Assembly (NCBI GenBank): GCA_002254335.1
Contig: NIVA01000073.1
Location: forward strand, 1-14,617
Length of the DNA: 14,617 nucleotides
From: Bacteroidetes bacterium 4572_114
GTDB lineage: Bacteria > Bacteroidota > Bacteroidia > Bacteroidales > 4484-276
Direction: 5' to 3'
Position numbers and translations under genes: made by a program. Each line of letters begins with the position of its first letter. Within the stretch, counting starts at the first letter, position 1. Positions 14,585 to 14,617 of this stretch are shown piece after piece. The notes beneath the pieces were generated by a model. The model worked only from the letters and a program-made list of their open reading frames with translations. It was not told where the DNA came from and searched no databases.

Positions 14585-14617
14585 ATCAACAATCAACAAT
14601 CAACAATCAACAATCAA
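14585..14617. repeat. Heptanucleotide tandem repeat, unit ATCAACA, running off the window
   Basis: Four perfect units ATCAACA (14585-14612) plus ATCAA up to the last base. The array begins on the nucleotide directly after the TAA stop of the kinase gene and may continue beyond the window. Confidence 0.85.

Overview
The window looks like a chromosomal segment from a Bacteroidota bacterium, probably of the Bacteroidales/Marinilabiliales type. Four things point there: promoters of the Bacteroidota pattern (TTTG or TTG, 19-21 nt, TAnnTTTG) lie ahead of several genes; the families are typical (DUF4837 lipoprotein, OstA-like protein, triple-LysM lytic transglycosylase, TPR-HisKA_2 sensor kinase); Shine-Dalgarno sequences are poor; and spacers carry heptanucleotide repeats. 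No rRNA, tRNA, CRISPR array or complete mobile element was seen.

Layout. Bases 1-264 are the C-terminal end of a peptidase. A convergent minus-strand pair follows: a DUF4837 lipoprotein (464-1489) and a secreted MltD-like lytic transglycosylase (1722-3506). Divergent from these are an unrecognised 271-residue cytosolic protein (3639-4454) and a DUF308/HdeD-like membrane protein (4588-5133). A minus-strand OstA-like protein (5184-6752) is linked by family to lipopolysaccharide transport. Next is an AT-rich restriction-modification island: an intact beta-class DNA methyltransferase (7809-8687) and, overlapping it downstream, a restriction endonuclease gene that appears broken by a frameshift (7102-7849). 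Beyond it are a membrane-anchored repeat protein with a SPOR-like domain (8859-9560, minus), an archaeal-type GatE subunit of Glu-tRNA(Gln) amidotransferase (9947-11737, plus) and a large sensor histidine kinase (11933-14584, plus).

How the genes work together. There is no single pathway. Much of the segment serves the cell envelope: peptidoglycan cleavage, SPOR/peptidoglycan binding, LPS transport and lipoproteins. The R-M pair is an accessory insert. The kinase reads an extracytoplasmic signal, and no response regulator is visible before the window ends.

Most notable points: (1) an archaeal-type GatE in a bacterial context, lacking most of the GAD insertion and with no gatD beside it; (2) a methyltransferase left beside a frameshifted nuclease; (3) several different 7-bp tandem arrays, two of which begin on the base after a stop codon; (4) two genes whose -7 promoter box ends exactly 4 nt before the ATG, predicting leaderless mRNAs.
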